DNA of 64,000 nt from Aurelia coerulea (GCA_039566865.1 CM076948.1:24501001-24565000), one strand, 5' to 3'. Shown: positions 42,251 through 54,840, counted from the first letter of the stretch. Numbers and translations: made by a program. Notes: generated from the letters alone by a model not told the origin.

Positions 42251-43512
42251 ATTCAAGAAATCTAAAGTTTCGTTCAAACCCTAAATCATATTTAATACTT
42301 TTTCTGACATTCACTGTTTGTTTCTCCAATATCTATAAGCCTGTCCATCGATGTTAGGTAAACGACGCAGCTTACAATAGCTTGCGACTTGTTACATATG
42401 GATTTGTCGGTCTTTTAGTTGATTCATTGAGCTAAGCTTAGGATTAATCAGTCAGTTGAAAGCAAGGCAATTTCATTTCTGTTAAAGTCTTTTGCTGTTT
42501 GTTGTCATGTTATGGGACTGTTAAACTGTGGCCTAACTTCATCGTAATCTCCATTTTACAAAGTTTTCATTGTGACGACGTTCTCAACAGTGTTTGCCTC
42601 GGACCACCTTGGCTAATTTCGCCTTGTTGTTTGCAGGAAAATTCCCCATTCCCCTTTTTGGACAATGTTGTTTTGCAGCGATAAGATAAGGATGGATGCC
42701 CCTTCGCAAATTTGGCCTGGTCTTCCAACGTTTCCCCATCCCCTTTGGAAAACAATTGTTCATTGCATGAAAAGCTTATGAAAGTGCAACACTCGAAACG
42801 TACAAGACTGCCAGGAAAGTTGGTGTTTTAGCTGATGACAGTCTAGAAGCATTTATTTGTTTCTATCTAGAATCTGAGGGTAGCTTTCAGAAACGCTGAG
42901 AAGCCAAGCTTATCGGAGCAGTGTCGTCCTGGTCCTTGCTTTCGATGTGACCACCCACTGTAATTTCTTTAGGCCGTAATTATAGAGAGTTATGAATGGG
43001 AACTTTTGAACTTATTACAAGAAATAGCCCAAGCGCTCCAAGGACTTTTGGCAGACATTGAAACTTTGTGTGGCCTGTGAAACTGTGATATTTTGAGTAG
43101 GAAGTGTTCTTATCTTGGTGATTTTATTACTGTTTGTTTCCTGTGGCCTTTTTTCTCTAAATATTGATCTGAAACCATTTTTATCCTGTCGGCTACAGTT
43201 TTGATTTTTGGTTCGTAAATATATCAATGTTCTTATCTGATTTGCCCTTATTTTTGCTCTTTTTGTGGTTTCCAAACATTGTACGATTGAACTCCTGAGA
43301 GTTGACTTCAGCGATAAGGCGCAAAGCGGTCACCCTTGTAAATTCTCAAATAGGTTTCAGGGGAAGATAGCTGACTATCTGTCTCTTCCTTATTCAATCT
43401 TAATGTTGCTGAGTTCCTCAGGAACTGTTTCTGTCGATGACCTGACGGGCTCCACAGGATGTTCTTGCAGTGGGGTTAATACCTTAATTTGTCAATACTT
43501 TTCCCGAGAACA
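42251..43512. other. Kinesin intron 2, unannotated stretch
   Basis: Open frames below 90 codons on both strands without splice or domain support. No repeat ends were recognised. Confidence 0.35.
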
Positions 43513-43740
43513 GTTCAGTTCATTTTAGAATTCCACTACATACAAATACCATTAAAAGAACTGCAACATACTACTTCAAAACAAATAACTACAAGAAGGA
43601 AATATAAACTATGAAAAAGAACTATTAACAAATTTTTAGGGAAATTTGCATGCAGGGAATTCCTTAAAGGAGGAGCTCTCTCAACTGGCAAACTAATCGA
43701 GGAGAGAGCACCCCCTTGGTTAAAAACAAGACTTTGAACA
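43513..43740 (-). repeat. LINE 3'-UTR fragment, same family as 45551-46830
   Basis: On the minus strand: GGGGGTGCTCTCTCCTCGATTAG, then AGGAATTCCCTGCATGCAAAT and ACATACAAACAxT/TGTAGTGGAATTCTAAAATGAAC. The LINE at 45551 has matching GGGGGTGCTCTCTCCTCGATT and TGTAGTGGAATTTTAAAATGA. Only the 3' end is present. Confidence 0.8.
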
Positions 43741-44295
43741 TTGATTCTTTGCCGGGCGTGAATCAAAGATGGTAGCGGTTAGGACCCTTCTAAACGAAGC
43801 AAAACGAAGGACCGTGTGTATTTGCGTTCTAGGTAAAGTAGCCAAATTTGGTCAACATTTCGGATCTTTTTTAGAATATCAAGAAATCCATTGTGAGACA
43901 AATTACCAAAAAATTACGAAATATAGTTTCAAAGCCCACCTACCCTTTCAACTATTGTGCAAGCTATCGTTCATTTTTGGCTGGATAATTCACAATATTT
44001 CATCTTCACGGACTCCACAGCATTTTAGAGACCCAATGCCCCATGATTCTTTACATTTCCCCAGACGGTCAAAGCGCCACATTGGCCGTAAATTTCTCCA
44101 GTTATGCCTGAGTACCATCCTTTTTCTTTGAAAATTAAATTTCAACAACGATTGAGTGTACTTCGGAGGCCTAGATCTAAAGTACAGAGCGCCGGAAATG
44201 GTATTTTTTATTAAAAATGACAACTTCGTAATCTCTGGGTCTCTCGAGAGAAACCTACAGATCTTGTACGTGTTTCAAATTGCGTATGAAAAGTA

Positions 44296-44492
44296 AGGTG
44301 AAGGTGAGGTGAAGGTGAAGTTGCGTTTTTCAGCGCCAAGCGCTGGGATCGCCGAAATAGAGCAGACCTAATCGAGTCCGCGACCCCTGTCATGACGCTT
44401 AAGTGATGGGGTCCTACCGGGTATCGAACCCACTCCGCCTGACTGTTCTGGCTGCAAAGTCAGAGGATTACACCACTGCGCCACAACACCTT
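44296..44492 (-). mobile_element. tRNA-derived SINE, second family
   Basis: Minus strand: GGTGTTGTGGCGCAGTGGTGT (A box) and GGGTTCGATACCCGGTAGG (B box), then a body with GTCATGACAGGGGTCGCGGA and AGCGCTTGGCGCTGAAAAAC. A diverged copy in the same orientation is at 60643-60815. Confidence 0.85.
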
Positions 44493-45550
44493 CAAGTAAG
44501 GAATATATTGAAGTAGAGGCTTTGAAATAAACGCAACATTTCGTTTGCTGTTGCTATTGTGACTTCTTATCTTGAAGAAATGCTGTCTAAGATCTTCTCT
44601 TCTTGGCTCCAACCTCTAAATTTGCTTTAAAAGTACTTTTCATCTCATCATAAATACTGTATCTCATCTCAAAGTAACCAGTCGGATTGTGGTTACAAAA
44701 CGTGAAATACTTTGTCTTACAGATGTAAGATTTATTGAAAATGATGTCTGCAACGGTTTTTAGTGATATACTACTGATCCTCGTAATACCACAGCCCAGC
44801 CTATTTGTTATCACGTAAGATAAAGGGATTTTTGATCGCCTAGTAGCTTCGAACATTGCTAAGACTGATTACAAGTTCGTGGTTATCGCTATTGATAGAC
44901 TGATGGACGCTCAAACTACGACTCATGGACTTTAATATTGAAAATTAGGACGAAATTGTTTCCCTCGATTTCATGTTCGGATATGGAAACCATAGCAACA
45001 CTGTATCAAAAGCTGCATGCTCCAGGCAATGGCGGCTGGGCCTAAGTTGTCGGCTCAAGCCTCATGATAAAACGCCTCAAAATTCAAGTTTTCAGTGATG
45101 TTAGCAATGAACAAAAGCCACAATAATCCAGATGAATGCTTCCTCAATCCAAGAATCAACATACCTTTCACTTTCAACCAGGATTTCCTCATTTTGAAGG
45201 CCACTTAGTTTCCGTGAGCTCAACACAGCAATGAAAATCTTTGTTGTTGTTGTTGTTGTTGTTGTTGTGATAACTGGGACTACAGTATCTTGTCGTGAGT
45301 CTAGAAATTGCTGATATCGCTTAGAATACGTGTAGATTTTGTTCTGCTAAGTCAAACTTGCTGAGCTTCTATCTTTCTCTTCAGCTTATGTTGGAATGGG
45401 AAATTCCGTTGATTTTGACGAACCTGCCATATTAAATGATTGCAGAAAAGGTAGCGTCTAAGGGCGTTTCACCAAGATGCATTGCGCATTTGATAGTCGA
45501 CTGTTGATTCCATCACAGAATGCAATGCGTCTTGGTCACAGAATGCAATG
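44493..45550. other. Kinesin intron 2, unannotated stretch
   Basis: Contains a (TTG)n run at about 45240-45268. Next to the LINE start, CACAGAATGCAATGC occurs twice (about 45515 and 45538) and GATGCATTGCGCATT lies near 45477. No exon is supported. Confidence 0.4.
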
Positions 45551-46830
45551 CCTCTGTACTTGGTCCTCTCCTTTTTCTGATTTATATAAACGATTTACCA
45601 AATTCTTCCTCCAAACTATTGTTCTACTTGTTTGCAGATGATACAAATATTTACTATGAAGCTAATAACATTGATGTGCTTCAAAGAGTAGTTAACAAAG
45701 AACTAAAAAAAGTTAAAGCATGGCTTGATGTTAACAAGTTGTCACTAAACATAGAGAAAACTAACTTTATTGTATTTAAATCTCCCAGGCATTCCTCTGA
45801 AAATGTAAACATAAAGGTTGGAAAGCAACCTATAAGACAAACTAAGTATGTTAAATTCCTTGGTATACTTTTAGATGAACATCTAAATTGGAAATATCAT
45901 TTGCTTGAACTTTCCAAAAAACTAGCTAGAACTTGTGGCATGTTTTTTAAAATACGGCATTTTTTGCCAATCAATGTTTTGATTTGTTTATATAACTCTT
46001 TATTTTCCTCTTTTCTTCAATATGGTATTATAGTTTGGGGCCTTACATATGATTCATATGTCAAGCCAGTTTATTTGCTACAAAAGCGAATAATAAGAGC
46101 CATAGCATTTGAGCATTTCACCTCACCTTCTGCTCCCATCTTTCTTGATCTGAAAATCTTACGGCTTTCTGACCTTTTCCAATTCAAGCTACTTTGTTTT
46201 ATGTATGAATGTATTAATAGAACTTCCCCTTCTCATTTCCATAATTTCTTCACGCCAGTGGCATCTGTTCATCAATTTGGTACTAGACAGTCATCAAAGA
46301 ATGACATTTTCTTAACGAAGAAAAATACATTGCTTTATGGTCTTCGATCAGTGCAGTATTGTGGTGCTAAAACATGGAACAGCATTCCAGTAAACATCAA
46401 GGAATCAACCTCTATCCACAGCTTTCGAAAAAATCTCAAAAATTTCTTCTTCACCAATAATTATCAAAACTAATCATGGTAGAGTGCTCCTGGGGGCTGG
46501 ATGGGCGTTTTTCCGTCTGTCCAGTCTCTGGAAGTACTTTAAACCCACACTGATATGAAGTGGCTTCATTCCTCGCAAGTTTATCATCAATCCTTAAATA
46601 TTTAAACACATTTTGAATATTTTCTAAGACAGGGGGTGCTCTCTCCTCGATTAGTTTATCTATTGAGAGGGCCCCTCCTTAAGAAATTCCCTGCACACAA
46701 ATTTATTTTCTTTTTTTCTACATCATTGTTATTGTTATCATTTATATTTTTTACACTTAGTTAATTTATGTTGAAATTGTTTGTATGTAGTGGAATTTTA
46801 AAATGAGAAACTGAAACTGAAACTGTCAAA
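45551..46830 (+). mobile_element. 5'-truncated LINE (reverse transcriptase C-terminal half)
   Basis: The frame (about 45551-46473) begins within the RT palm at SVLGPLLFLIYINDLP, holds the catalytic FADD motif, then WLxxNKLSLNxEKTNF, FLGILLDEHLNWKYH and the C-terminal WNSIPVNIKESTSIHSFRK typical of LINE reverse transcriptases. It is open to the natural stop. The endonuclease and N-terminal RT are missing. The 3' UTR carries GGGGGTGCTCTCTCCTCGATT and ends in GAAACTGAAACTGAAACTG repeats near 46805-46827, a simple-repeat tail as in CR1-like elements (assignment inferred). Confidence 0.88.
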
Positions 46831-48034
46831 TGATACCATTGGGAGCAAAGGGATGTGTCTACCCAGTGACCATTACATATAGAAAAGGGCATCAAAGAGA
46901 GACTTCAGATGAGCTATGCATCCAGCTTCCAATAATGACAATAAAGTAACAAATTTTCCTGGATCCTTAAACTAAATTATCCAAGTTTTACTAGTATGCC
47001 TCACCGATTCTCGTGCGTTTACAACTATCTGCTGCTTGCAGTTATTCCTCCGTCTACTTGCAGTTATTTTTCCATTTTTTGTCTACTTGCTACTCAGCCT
47101 AACGCCGCCATTACTCACATGGCGTTTTGCCGCCATTACTCAAATGGCGTTTCCCGCCTTTCATTAACAGTTAGCACCTGCGCAGCATTATTTAACAGGT
47201 GACTTAAGATACAGCAATGGTGGCATTAGGCCTAGTTGATATCGATAGTGAACAAAACATGGCAGAAGCAACAACATTATGACAGCGTATATGCATCAAA
47301 ATAGCACAGTTGTAAATTTGATAAGAAATTAGGTTAGATTTAGATTATGAATTAGATTAGACCAAAACTTCGTACACTATTGCTGGTTCTCGAACTTTGG
47401 TTCTCTGTCAGCTATCTGAAGTGCGGACTTGCTACAAGAGTCGTAAGATGTACAATGTCCACCTGTCTTTTCTTCTTCGTTCTGCTTTGCGTTTATCTTT
47501 GGCATCTTGTGCTGACAAGAGAGAGACTTGTAACAAGTCTACCTGAAGTGATGATTTGCCTGTCTTGTAATCCTTTTGGAACTATAGTTGAGCTGTCGTT
47601 CATTGCAGACCTTTTTGCTGAATATTCATCAAGTCTGCTGTACAACTTGAGATCCCTTCACGAGATTTTTAGAAATTCATTGTCCCAAAATATTATTCCC
47701 GTTATTTACAGAGACATTGGTTAATCATAGGCCATATAAAATGACTCTGTTGCTTCTGTTTCAAATGTCAAAACAACTCGCAACTTTTCGGATAGATAAA
47801 CGGATTTACATTTAAAGAGGTAAGGCTTAAAAGTCTTTTCTCTCTCAATTTACTAGGAATGTGAGTGATACTTTGCTTTTCTGCACATCTCTGGGTCATA
47901 TAATGCGACAAAAGCCAGCGTCATAGATAGAATGACCCGTGATAGATGGCCCCTACTGAAAGGCAAAACACGGAATGGAAAGAGAAACAGAGCCAGTTGA
48001 AGGGCCATTGTCACCCAAGATCCTTTGCGGGCCC
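46831..48034. other. Kinesin intron 2, unannotated stretch
   Basis: An open frame of 114 codons at 47380-47724 has hydrophobic runs but no family signature and no convincing splice sites. Nothing else is recognised. Confidence 0.35.
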
Positions 48035-48046
48035 CGTGAAATTACA

Positions 48047-48495
48047 ACTGTCTGAAAATCAAATTTGGCCTAAGTGGGAGTCATGTATCCACATTACAGT
48101 GGTTGAAACGGTAGAAAAATTTTGCTTTAGTTCAAGTGTCCTATCAGTTCAACCATGGGTAGTTCGACACTGCTGGTGTGCTTCTATGGAGAAGCGCTGG
48201 AGAATATGTATCTGCGGAGGAAATGTTGTATAGCACTGCGGAGGAGATATCGAAAGAACGAAAATATTAAAATGAAAATATTAAAATATTGTTCTTCTCT
48301 CTTTCTTCTCTCTTCGCTGCCTTTCGTTCTTTCGATATCTCCTCCGCAGTGCTATACAACATTTCCTCCGCAGATACATATTACCCAGCGCTCCTCCATA
48401 GAAGCACACCAGCAGTGTCTAACTACCCATGGTTCAGCTTCTGCACTGGATGTATCGTCTCCTTTAGGCCAAATTTGATTTGCAAACAGTCTGAG
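48047..48495. mobile_element. Long foldback element, about 200-bp arms
   Basis: Left arm blocks AATCAAATTTGGCCTAAGTG, AACCATGGGTAGTTCGACAC, TGTATCTGCGGAGGAAATGT and GCACTGCGGAGGAGATATCG are mirrored on the right as CGATATCTCCTCCGCAGTGC, ACATTTCCTCCGCAGATACA, ACTACCCATGGTT and TAGGCCAAATTTGATTT. The loop is about 35 bp of ATATTAAAA units. Open frames here mirror one another and are not genes. Confidence 0.9.
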
Positions 48496-48672
48496 ATTGT
48501 AACGTGTCTACAAAGGATCATGTGCGAGTGCGAGCAATTTATAGATTGTTCTCAGTAATGAATGCCCTCCTTAGGCCCCAGTGCAGAGCAGGCCTTTTAT
48601 TTCAACGATGCCAGAAACTGAGTACATTTTTTGAAAGCTAGTTCACATTTTTAGTGACAGTCGTTCGCATTT

Positions 48673-48970
48673 CGGAACTGGTAATGTGGACACGATTTGT
48701 GTCGATCGCGTCCACAAAATGTTACTAAATGAATAAATTTAGTTCGTTATCTTGCTTGTCCTCATTTCATGAGACTCATCCGATGAGTCGTTCGAGGGCT
48801 GCAACGATCTGGGAACTAGTTCTCAGGCGATAACTTTCAGAGCGCGGCACTGTTCGCCGAAGCAAGAGAGCAGAGATACTCATGAAATTAAGACAAGCCA
48901 GCCTAAATTAAGACATTTAGGCCAGGTATTGTGGACACGATCGACACAAATCGTGTCCACAATACCCATG
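48673..48970. repeat. Inverted repeat of GTGGACACGAT palindromes
   Basis: TGTGGACACGATTTGTGTCGATCGCGTCCACA (48691 region) faces ATTGTGGACACGATCGACAC and AAATCGTGTCCACAAT at about 48929-48964. Each terminal block is itself nearly palindromic. About 200 bp lies between. Confidence 0.7.
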
Positions 48971-49527
48971 ATTTCAGCTACGTCGCTCCGTATTTCAGTT
49001 GATGGTTCCGTTTCGTTCCTCATTCCGTTTCATTTCTCGTTGAGTGTTGTTCCTGGTTCCATTCCATGTTTCGCATTTCGGCATGGGCCCAATAGATAGA
49101 AACCCAGATTATTTTTTGTGGTCTAGATCTCTCTAATTTTCAGTTTTAGTTTTTCCTCCAAAGGTCATGTCCTCATATCGTGCGTGGGAAATCTTCCAAA
49201 GCCATGCTTGTTATGCAAGAGTAAAACGGATATTAGCAATTTCACTCCAAACTGTGCTGAGATATTTCAAAGAGATCCCATTGAGATACGCACTTTTAGG
49301 CCACCCAAGCAACAACGTTCACTCTTCAGGGAAGGGTCCCAATGCTTTTTCACATGTCATTTCGACTTTTGAAAGGAGCTGTGCATGATATCGTTGGAAA
49401 GTTTGCAGTAAACATTCTGGACTTCGTGTAGCGTTTATATGAAGCCTGAAGTGAGTGCACAAAGGTCAGCTTCATAGCTGAAGTGTCTACGTGACGTCTT
49501 TGCCTCGTAATGATTATCGTAAATACT
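48971..49527. other. Unannotated stretch
   Basis: A run of CATTCCG/TTTCGTTCC-like units near 49005-49085. No exon is supported. Confidence 0.3.
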
Positions 49528-49800
49528 CTATTTAGCCTCTCTCTAAAATAGCCCCTCCGTTCTAAGCCAAAATTATGAATATATCCAATGCCAGAGGTTA
49601 AGAATCTCCATTTCTTTGGCTAAACAAGTTTACGTGTTAACTTTTATTTGGTATGTGATTAAAACTGAATCGAATTTGTTTGTATGTTGACTCCGCAAAA
49701 TATGGGGTAACCGTAAAAGAACCAAAAAGATATCATTTATATCCATGTCATTTGATTTCGTAAATAAACCTCCCTCTCTAATAGACTCTGGTGCTGGTGG
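49528..49800. repeat. Degenerate family C element
   Basis: CGTAAATACTCTATTTAGCC and AAATAGCCCCTCCGTTCTAA resemble family C at 51992-52376. The right end is near CCCTCTCTAATAGACTC. Confidence 0.55.
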
Positions 49801-50531
49801 TAATCCACCCTTCCTACACTAGCATCACTTATCCATGTTTGTTCTCGTAAAGTTGAACCTTATTTCGGTGAAAACATTATCGTCTACATTACAAGTGCCC
49901 CGAGACATTACTGTTTCTGTTTGTTTTCTTGATTCATGCTATTCAAAATAAATAAATAAAAACAAGTACTAAATTTGAGTCATACAATAGGCGGTTAAGG
50001 AGTTACTGCTTGAATCATAAGTCTTATAATCTCTGAAACAGCATACCGACAAAATACCTTGGTTAGCCTTATTCCTAAAACGCGTGAAATGTCTAATGAC
50101 GTACATGCAGTTCCTTGGGATAAAACTGACAAAAGTTACGAATGATGGAAAAAACATGTCTAGATTGAATAGGCAATGTCTTACGAAAATTGGCCTAAAT
50201 GTACCTGTATTACACTTCTGAAGAAATGTCTAATGTCTCTTGATCAAGAATGAATCTTCACTTTAAATGTCAAGTTTAACTTTCTAAAAATCTACCTCCT
50301 AAGAACGATAAGATTGACTGGGATTTGCTTGCGAGGGCGGAAGACAAACAAATATTCAAAACTGAATCACAGAGCAAAGGTGGAGCCAGAAGCCTTGCTA
50401 GAACAGTGCGTTGGCCGTGGGGCAGAAAAAAGATGTTAAACTTTTCTATTCTAGAAATTGAGACCCATTGCAAACACAATCCTCTGCGCACCGAATGAAA
50501 TACTAAACAACAAGAACCTAGGCCAAAACTA

Positions 50532-50757
50532 AGGCCCCTGTCAGCTTTCACACTGCTCCGTTTTTCACAAAAACGGAGAGAAAAGTCCGTTTTTGTGAAT
50601 GTGTACTCCTCATAAAAACAGCCCAACAAACCGAGAGTTTTTTGGATCAGTGTGAACGGACTAAAACGGATTTTCCCCTCCACCTTCTACAAAAAATGGA
50701 GCAATGTGGACGCGTAGCTTGGATGTATCAAAAACAGCTATGTGAACAGGGCCTAAA
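50532..50757. mobile_element. Probable hAT-type MITE
   Basis: TAAGGCCCCTGTCAGCTTTC at the left faces AGCTATGTGAACAGGGCCTA at the right. Inside are AAAAACGGA units in both orientations. The terminal AGGCCCTG-type motif suggests hAT; assignment is inference. Confidence 0.65.
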
Positions 50758-51100
50758 GCCATCTCTCCAATTAGGCTATCATTTCGATGATAATAATCAT
50801 TATTAAAGCTTCAGGCCTCATATGAGTTGCCTTCCAAACAGTTATGTTTACAGTCATCAGCCACATCATATGAATAACTTTTTTCATTGAAAGATTATTT
50901 ATAAATTACACGGCATTAACCCAGCTTTGTATCATTTTCTTAAATAACAGTAAATAATCTTCTCATGACTGAACTTGAGGCTTTTAATTTCCAAAATATT
51001 TGAACTTAATTTTCACAACCAGGATATCCTCTGCTTCACTGTTGCTCCCGATTAACGCACCGTTTCAAGGTTGATTACACCGTTACGAGGTTAACCTCTC

Positions 51101-51451
51101 TCAGTTCAACAACAGTGCATCCGTCTCATGGTTTAGCTGTGTGAGAATAATTCGCTTTGTGTGTTCCTCAAGGATCCTTCCTCGTGCCATTGCTTCTTTG
51201 TTAAGATGCTTTAGTATCGCATCCGCCGGCTTCGTGTGACTTGTGGAGGGATACTGCTTGATTGTTCCCCTGTTGCACATACGTTTTAAAACGTTAGAAC
51301 ACAATGTGTGCCCGAAGAAATGGATTTTAAAGGCCCCTAAGACCTTGTCTGTTTTCAGCCAAGCTCGGTGTCTTTGTTTCACGAAAGTCTGTCCATGAAA
51401 TGTTTGGTACCTGGAAAACGGAGATAAAATCATTGCAAATGCGCAGATCAT
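51101..51451 (-). other. Unidentified 116-codon open frame
   Basis: The minus-strand frame includes SHTKPADAILKHLNKEAMAR and then a helical-looking, charged end (EEHTKRIILTQLNHE). Composition is protein-like, but no homologous family, no convincing splice pair and no repeat relation is recognised. It may be an exon of an antisense gene, a decayed transposon piece, or chance. Confidence 0.25.
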
Positions 51452-51991
51452 TCAGTATGAAGTTGTTATACACGGTTTTATATGGAACGCGTTTATAAGT
51501 AACGCCAGGCTGAGATTCGGGGTACATTTTTATTTGAGAAAATGTTTACTTGAGAAAGTGTGTATGGAGATGTTAAGCACAAATTATAAATTACATGTTG
51601 AAGATGTTTTTTGGGAGGTGGCAAGTTTATAAAAAGTCGACCCAAACACAAGGAACATTCAGCCTCAAACTCCACAGAAAGTTCCTCACAGAAAAGTCTA
51701 CGGAATTTAGGCCTTTGGGAATTCTCTCCTCCGAAGTTCCTCCTTTCTCATTATCGACACAGCCGTAGAAGTCAATTTTTTCTCCCTTAGAAAGAGTTCT
51801 AAATGAAGCTTTCGCTTAACTTCAACCTACTTTAGTGTTTGAAGGCTTGAAATTCCACTGCCCGGTATTTACGAGAAGTAACTGGTCGATCCAAACCCCG
51901 AACTCTAACGTATCATTATCAGTTATTGTGATTGGTAAAAAACGAAGGACTACCAGCAAGAGTGAGTCCACCATGTCCCCTGTTGCATATT

Positions 51992-52376
51992 GTAAAAGCT
52001 CTATTAAGCCCCCCCTGGGGCTAATTTAATTTCGGACACTCCAGAAGGGGGGCTTACTCAAAAAATCAAATGACAAGGATATATATTATAGCTTTTTAGT
52101 TCTTTACTCCATATTTTGTGGATTCAACATGCAACTTTACGAGTCAAATACATAACTTCGTCACTGTTTTATCCCAAACCATATCAAAATTAACATGCAA
52201 ACTTATTTAGTTCAATAAATGGAAAATCATTGGTAACCTCTGGAATTTGATAGAAGTGAGGGGGGCTTAATTGAGAGGATGGCTTATTGAAAATTTTGGC
52301 TCAGAGGGGAGGGGCTTATTAGAGAGGGGGGCTTAATAGAGAGGGGGCTTGATAGAGCTTTTATGGTATATGTTTT
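51992..52376. mobile_element. Family C MITE, complete
   Basis: TGTAAAAGCTCTATTAAGCC at the left faces GGGGGCTTGATAGAGCTTTT at the right, followed by ATGGTA. Near the right end the unit GAGAGGGGGGCTTA repeats several times. Other copies are at 4855-5300, 49528-49800 and 59846-59913. It ends about 55 bp before the kinesin exon at 52430. Confidence 0.85.
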
Positions 52377-52429
52377 TCCATTGATTCGTAAAATGGTATG
52401 TGTTTAAATTATTGTTATTTCGTCTGCAG

Positions 52430-52506
52430 GAAGAGGTTTTCTCAACTGTTGGAAAGAGGATAATCGAAGGCTGTGTTTATGGATACAATGGCACTATATT
52501 TGCATA
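52430..52506 (+). CDS. KIF15: KIF15-like kinesin, motor exon 3
   Basis: The acceptor TGTTATTTCGTCTGCAG and donor GCATA|GTAAGT are good. It reads EEVFSTVGKRIIEGCVYGYN and GTIFA, and the Tyr of AYGQTGSGKT is split with the next exon. GYNGTIFAYGQTGSGKT is the kinesin P-loop region. The long intron before it (12.7 kb) holds many of the repeats above. Confidence 0.96.
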
Positions 52507-52913
52507 GTAAGTTGTCACTTCGTTTTTGAGACTTGAAATTTTTAATCCGGGTACTTTTTGACTTGCGCATGAATCGACAAATGCTCTCATTTTATCACAA
52601 GAAACCTCTTTGATCATAAGTACGAACTCTGATTGATGTTATTCACTTCTTTAAGTAAATGACGTCTGGAGTGCTAATAAGATCTTGGCCCTTGGGCACT
52701 CATCATTGACAGCTGCCACGTCTAAGCCAATGAAATCACGAGAAATGAAAGCTGTGTTAGCTGCTGTGCCAATATTTGTTTTTGGGTTTTATGCTTGGAA
52801 GGGCCTACTTGTTAATTTCAAGAGGTCATTCATAATTCTTAAGAACTTTATTGGCTATTTGTAAGGGTCATTGCATGAAATTGGAAAAATGATAAGGTCG
52901 GTAGACGTTAAAT
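52507..52913. other. Kinesin intron 3, unannotated stretch
   Basis: No repeat ends or exon recognised. Confidence 0.3.
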
Positions 52914-53312
52914 ACACTCATTTTTTATGAGAAACCTAGGTCCGGGGCTGGTAGCTACTTTCTTAAATTTTAAGACACTTGCTACCAAAAGTTTCTTATG
53001 AGTTTCTTTTATTATTGATAACCCAAGAGTGGAGTTAATCTTTGTTAGAAGGGTTTCCCAATTACTTTAAGATCTCAAAGCAAGTAATCATATAATTTAC
53101 ACTCAATATAATGTAAAAATAGTTGCTATTACTGCACAGTGTCAAAACATATTCTAGCGTATATACAGTATTCAAAACATATACTGGGAAAATTGAGGTT
53201 TCAGGCTGCGAGAGTTTCTTACCTTTTTCAATCCAGGTAGCCTGGTTTCTTAACATTTGAACATTGAGACAAGGTTTTTATGAGCGGTTTCTTATTACAA
53301 AAACTGGGTATG
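52914..53312 (-). mobile_element. Family S2 MITE, inverse orientation
   Basis: ACACTCATTTTTTATGAGAA, CGGGGCTGGTAGCTACTTTC and TTGCTACCAAAAGTTTCTTA at the left match the inverse of 54368-54760. The right end is GGTTTCTTATTACAAAAACT. Internal sequence is diverged. Confidence 0.7.
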
Positions 53313-54367
53313 CTGTAAGGCTGGGAATGTTTAAAGGGTTAACGAGAAAAACCTATACTCAGAAAGTCTTTACATTAAATTTTAATCTGCCGATAACTTT
53401 ATTTAGGAACAAAATATTGGATATCACCATTGAACACATGTGAAAGTAAGGCATTTTCTGTAAGTTTTAAATGGACTGATTCCATCTTCAGGAATTAGAA
53501 AAATTGTATGCACCGAAAGTGGTAATCAATTCTCGAATACACATTCTCAGAAGCTTGTTTGTAAGAAACTGGTACTAGGATGACCGAAAATTTAAGAAAG
53601 ATCCATGAGTTTCCTTATGGCCAAGAACAATACTGTATTGCGTTACAGAACTTGAGCATGGTGTAGCAAACATCCGGAGAAAAGAAAGTCGCAATTTGGT
53701 TATAAAATAGCCGCGAAAGTCATGAAAATAGGACCTTGTAATCGTGGGAAGTTTGTTATCATGTGAGATATAGTTTACAAGAGCTTTGAAAAATAGATAC
53801 ATAAAAACATGGTTAGAAACCACAATTTTTCTCTTGACACTGAAGGAGGAGCTGTGTTTTGAAAACGTAAGTGAGTCATTATTCACCCATGAGACAAAGT
53901 TTAACTTAACACACCTTTGAGGAAAAACCTCCCTGGAGAGAAAAAAAAACATTTTACTTCAAACAAAAAGAGACTACAATTGAAAGACTTTCTCATGTAA
54001 CAATAGATTGCAAATCGTAGCGTTTCACAAGGATCTTTATGTAGATGTTCACCAGACGCCAAACGTATAAACATGGGTGTGCGAATCTTATCTTTGTCAA
54101 CGAATGAAGCAAAACTCCTGAGATTTTCACATATAAACAAAAAGTCTTGCAACTTGATTGTAGGGATTGAGAAATGAATCGGAAGTGGGGATGTTAAATT
54201 GCAAATTGTTCTCATTTTTCGCCCAACTTTTTTTTGAGAGAGAGCCAACTTTCGCAAAAATACCTCTATGTAACTAGACTCTAGGAAGACGAGAACAGCT
54301 TGATCCAAATGTGTGAAATATTAGTCCTTAGCGCATGCTGCATTTTGAGATAACAGGGTGAAGCTAT
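53313..54367. other. Kinesin intron 3, mostly unannotated
   Basis: A family J fragment lies at about 53556-53602. Minus-strand open frames of 125 and 135 codons (53575-53952, 53901-54308) show no domain or splice support. Confidence 0.35.
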
Positions 54368-54760
54368 ACACTCATTTTTTTTATAAGAAACCGCTTATAA
54401 GAAACGGTAGGCTCAATTTTTCGAAAGCTAAAAAACAACCCTACCTGAATTGAAAAAAGGTAAGAAACTTCTGTAAGTATCAGTTTTAATTTTCCTGTCA
54501 CACTCAAAAATATTTTGACATTGTACAGTTATAGCAACTATTTGGGCATTATTTTGAGTGCGAATCATGTTATTTACTCGTTTTGAGAGACTTACTATGT
54601 AATATGGGAGCCCTTTAGACAAGACAAAGTCAACTCTAAACTTCCGGCAATAAAAATATAAGAAACACGTAAGAAACTTGTGGTAGCAAAATGGCCCAAA
54701 AATTTAAGAAACTGCCTACCAGCCCCGGACCTTAGCTTCTTATAAAAAAAATGAGTGTAT
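54368..54760 (+). mobile_element. Family S2 MITE, complete
   Basis: ACACTCATTTTTTTTATAAG at the left faces CTTATAAAAAAAATGAGTGT at the right, about 20 bp of inverted ends. The right half matches the window start (1-138). Confidence 0.85.
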
Positions 54761-54840
54761 GCTAGAATGGAACTGCCGTGGGAATACAACTTTATCGAAT
54801 CGACTTCTGGAATTCGTAGCCGATAGGGTATTTCTCTTTA

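Noticed and set aside
47380..47724. 114-codon frame with hydrophobic segments
   Set aside because: No homologous family recognised, no clear promoter or splice context; probably chance.
50276..50683. 135-codon minus-strand frame
   Set aside because: Largely overlaps the palindromic MITE at 50532-50757.
53575..54308. Minus-strand frames of 125 and 135 codons
   Set aside because: Located in intronic sequence next to MITE ends; no domain or splice evidence.
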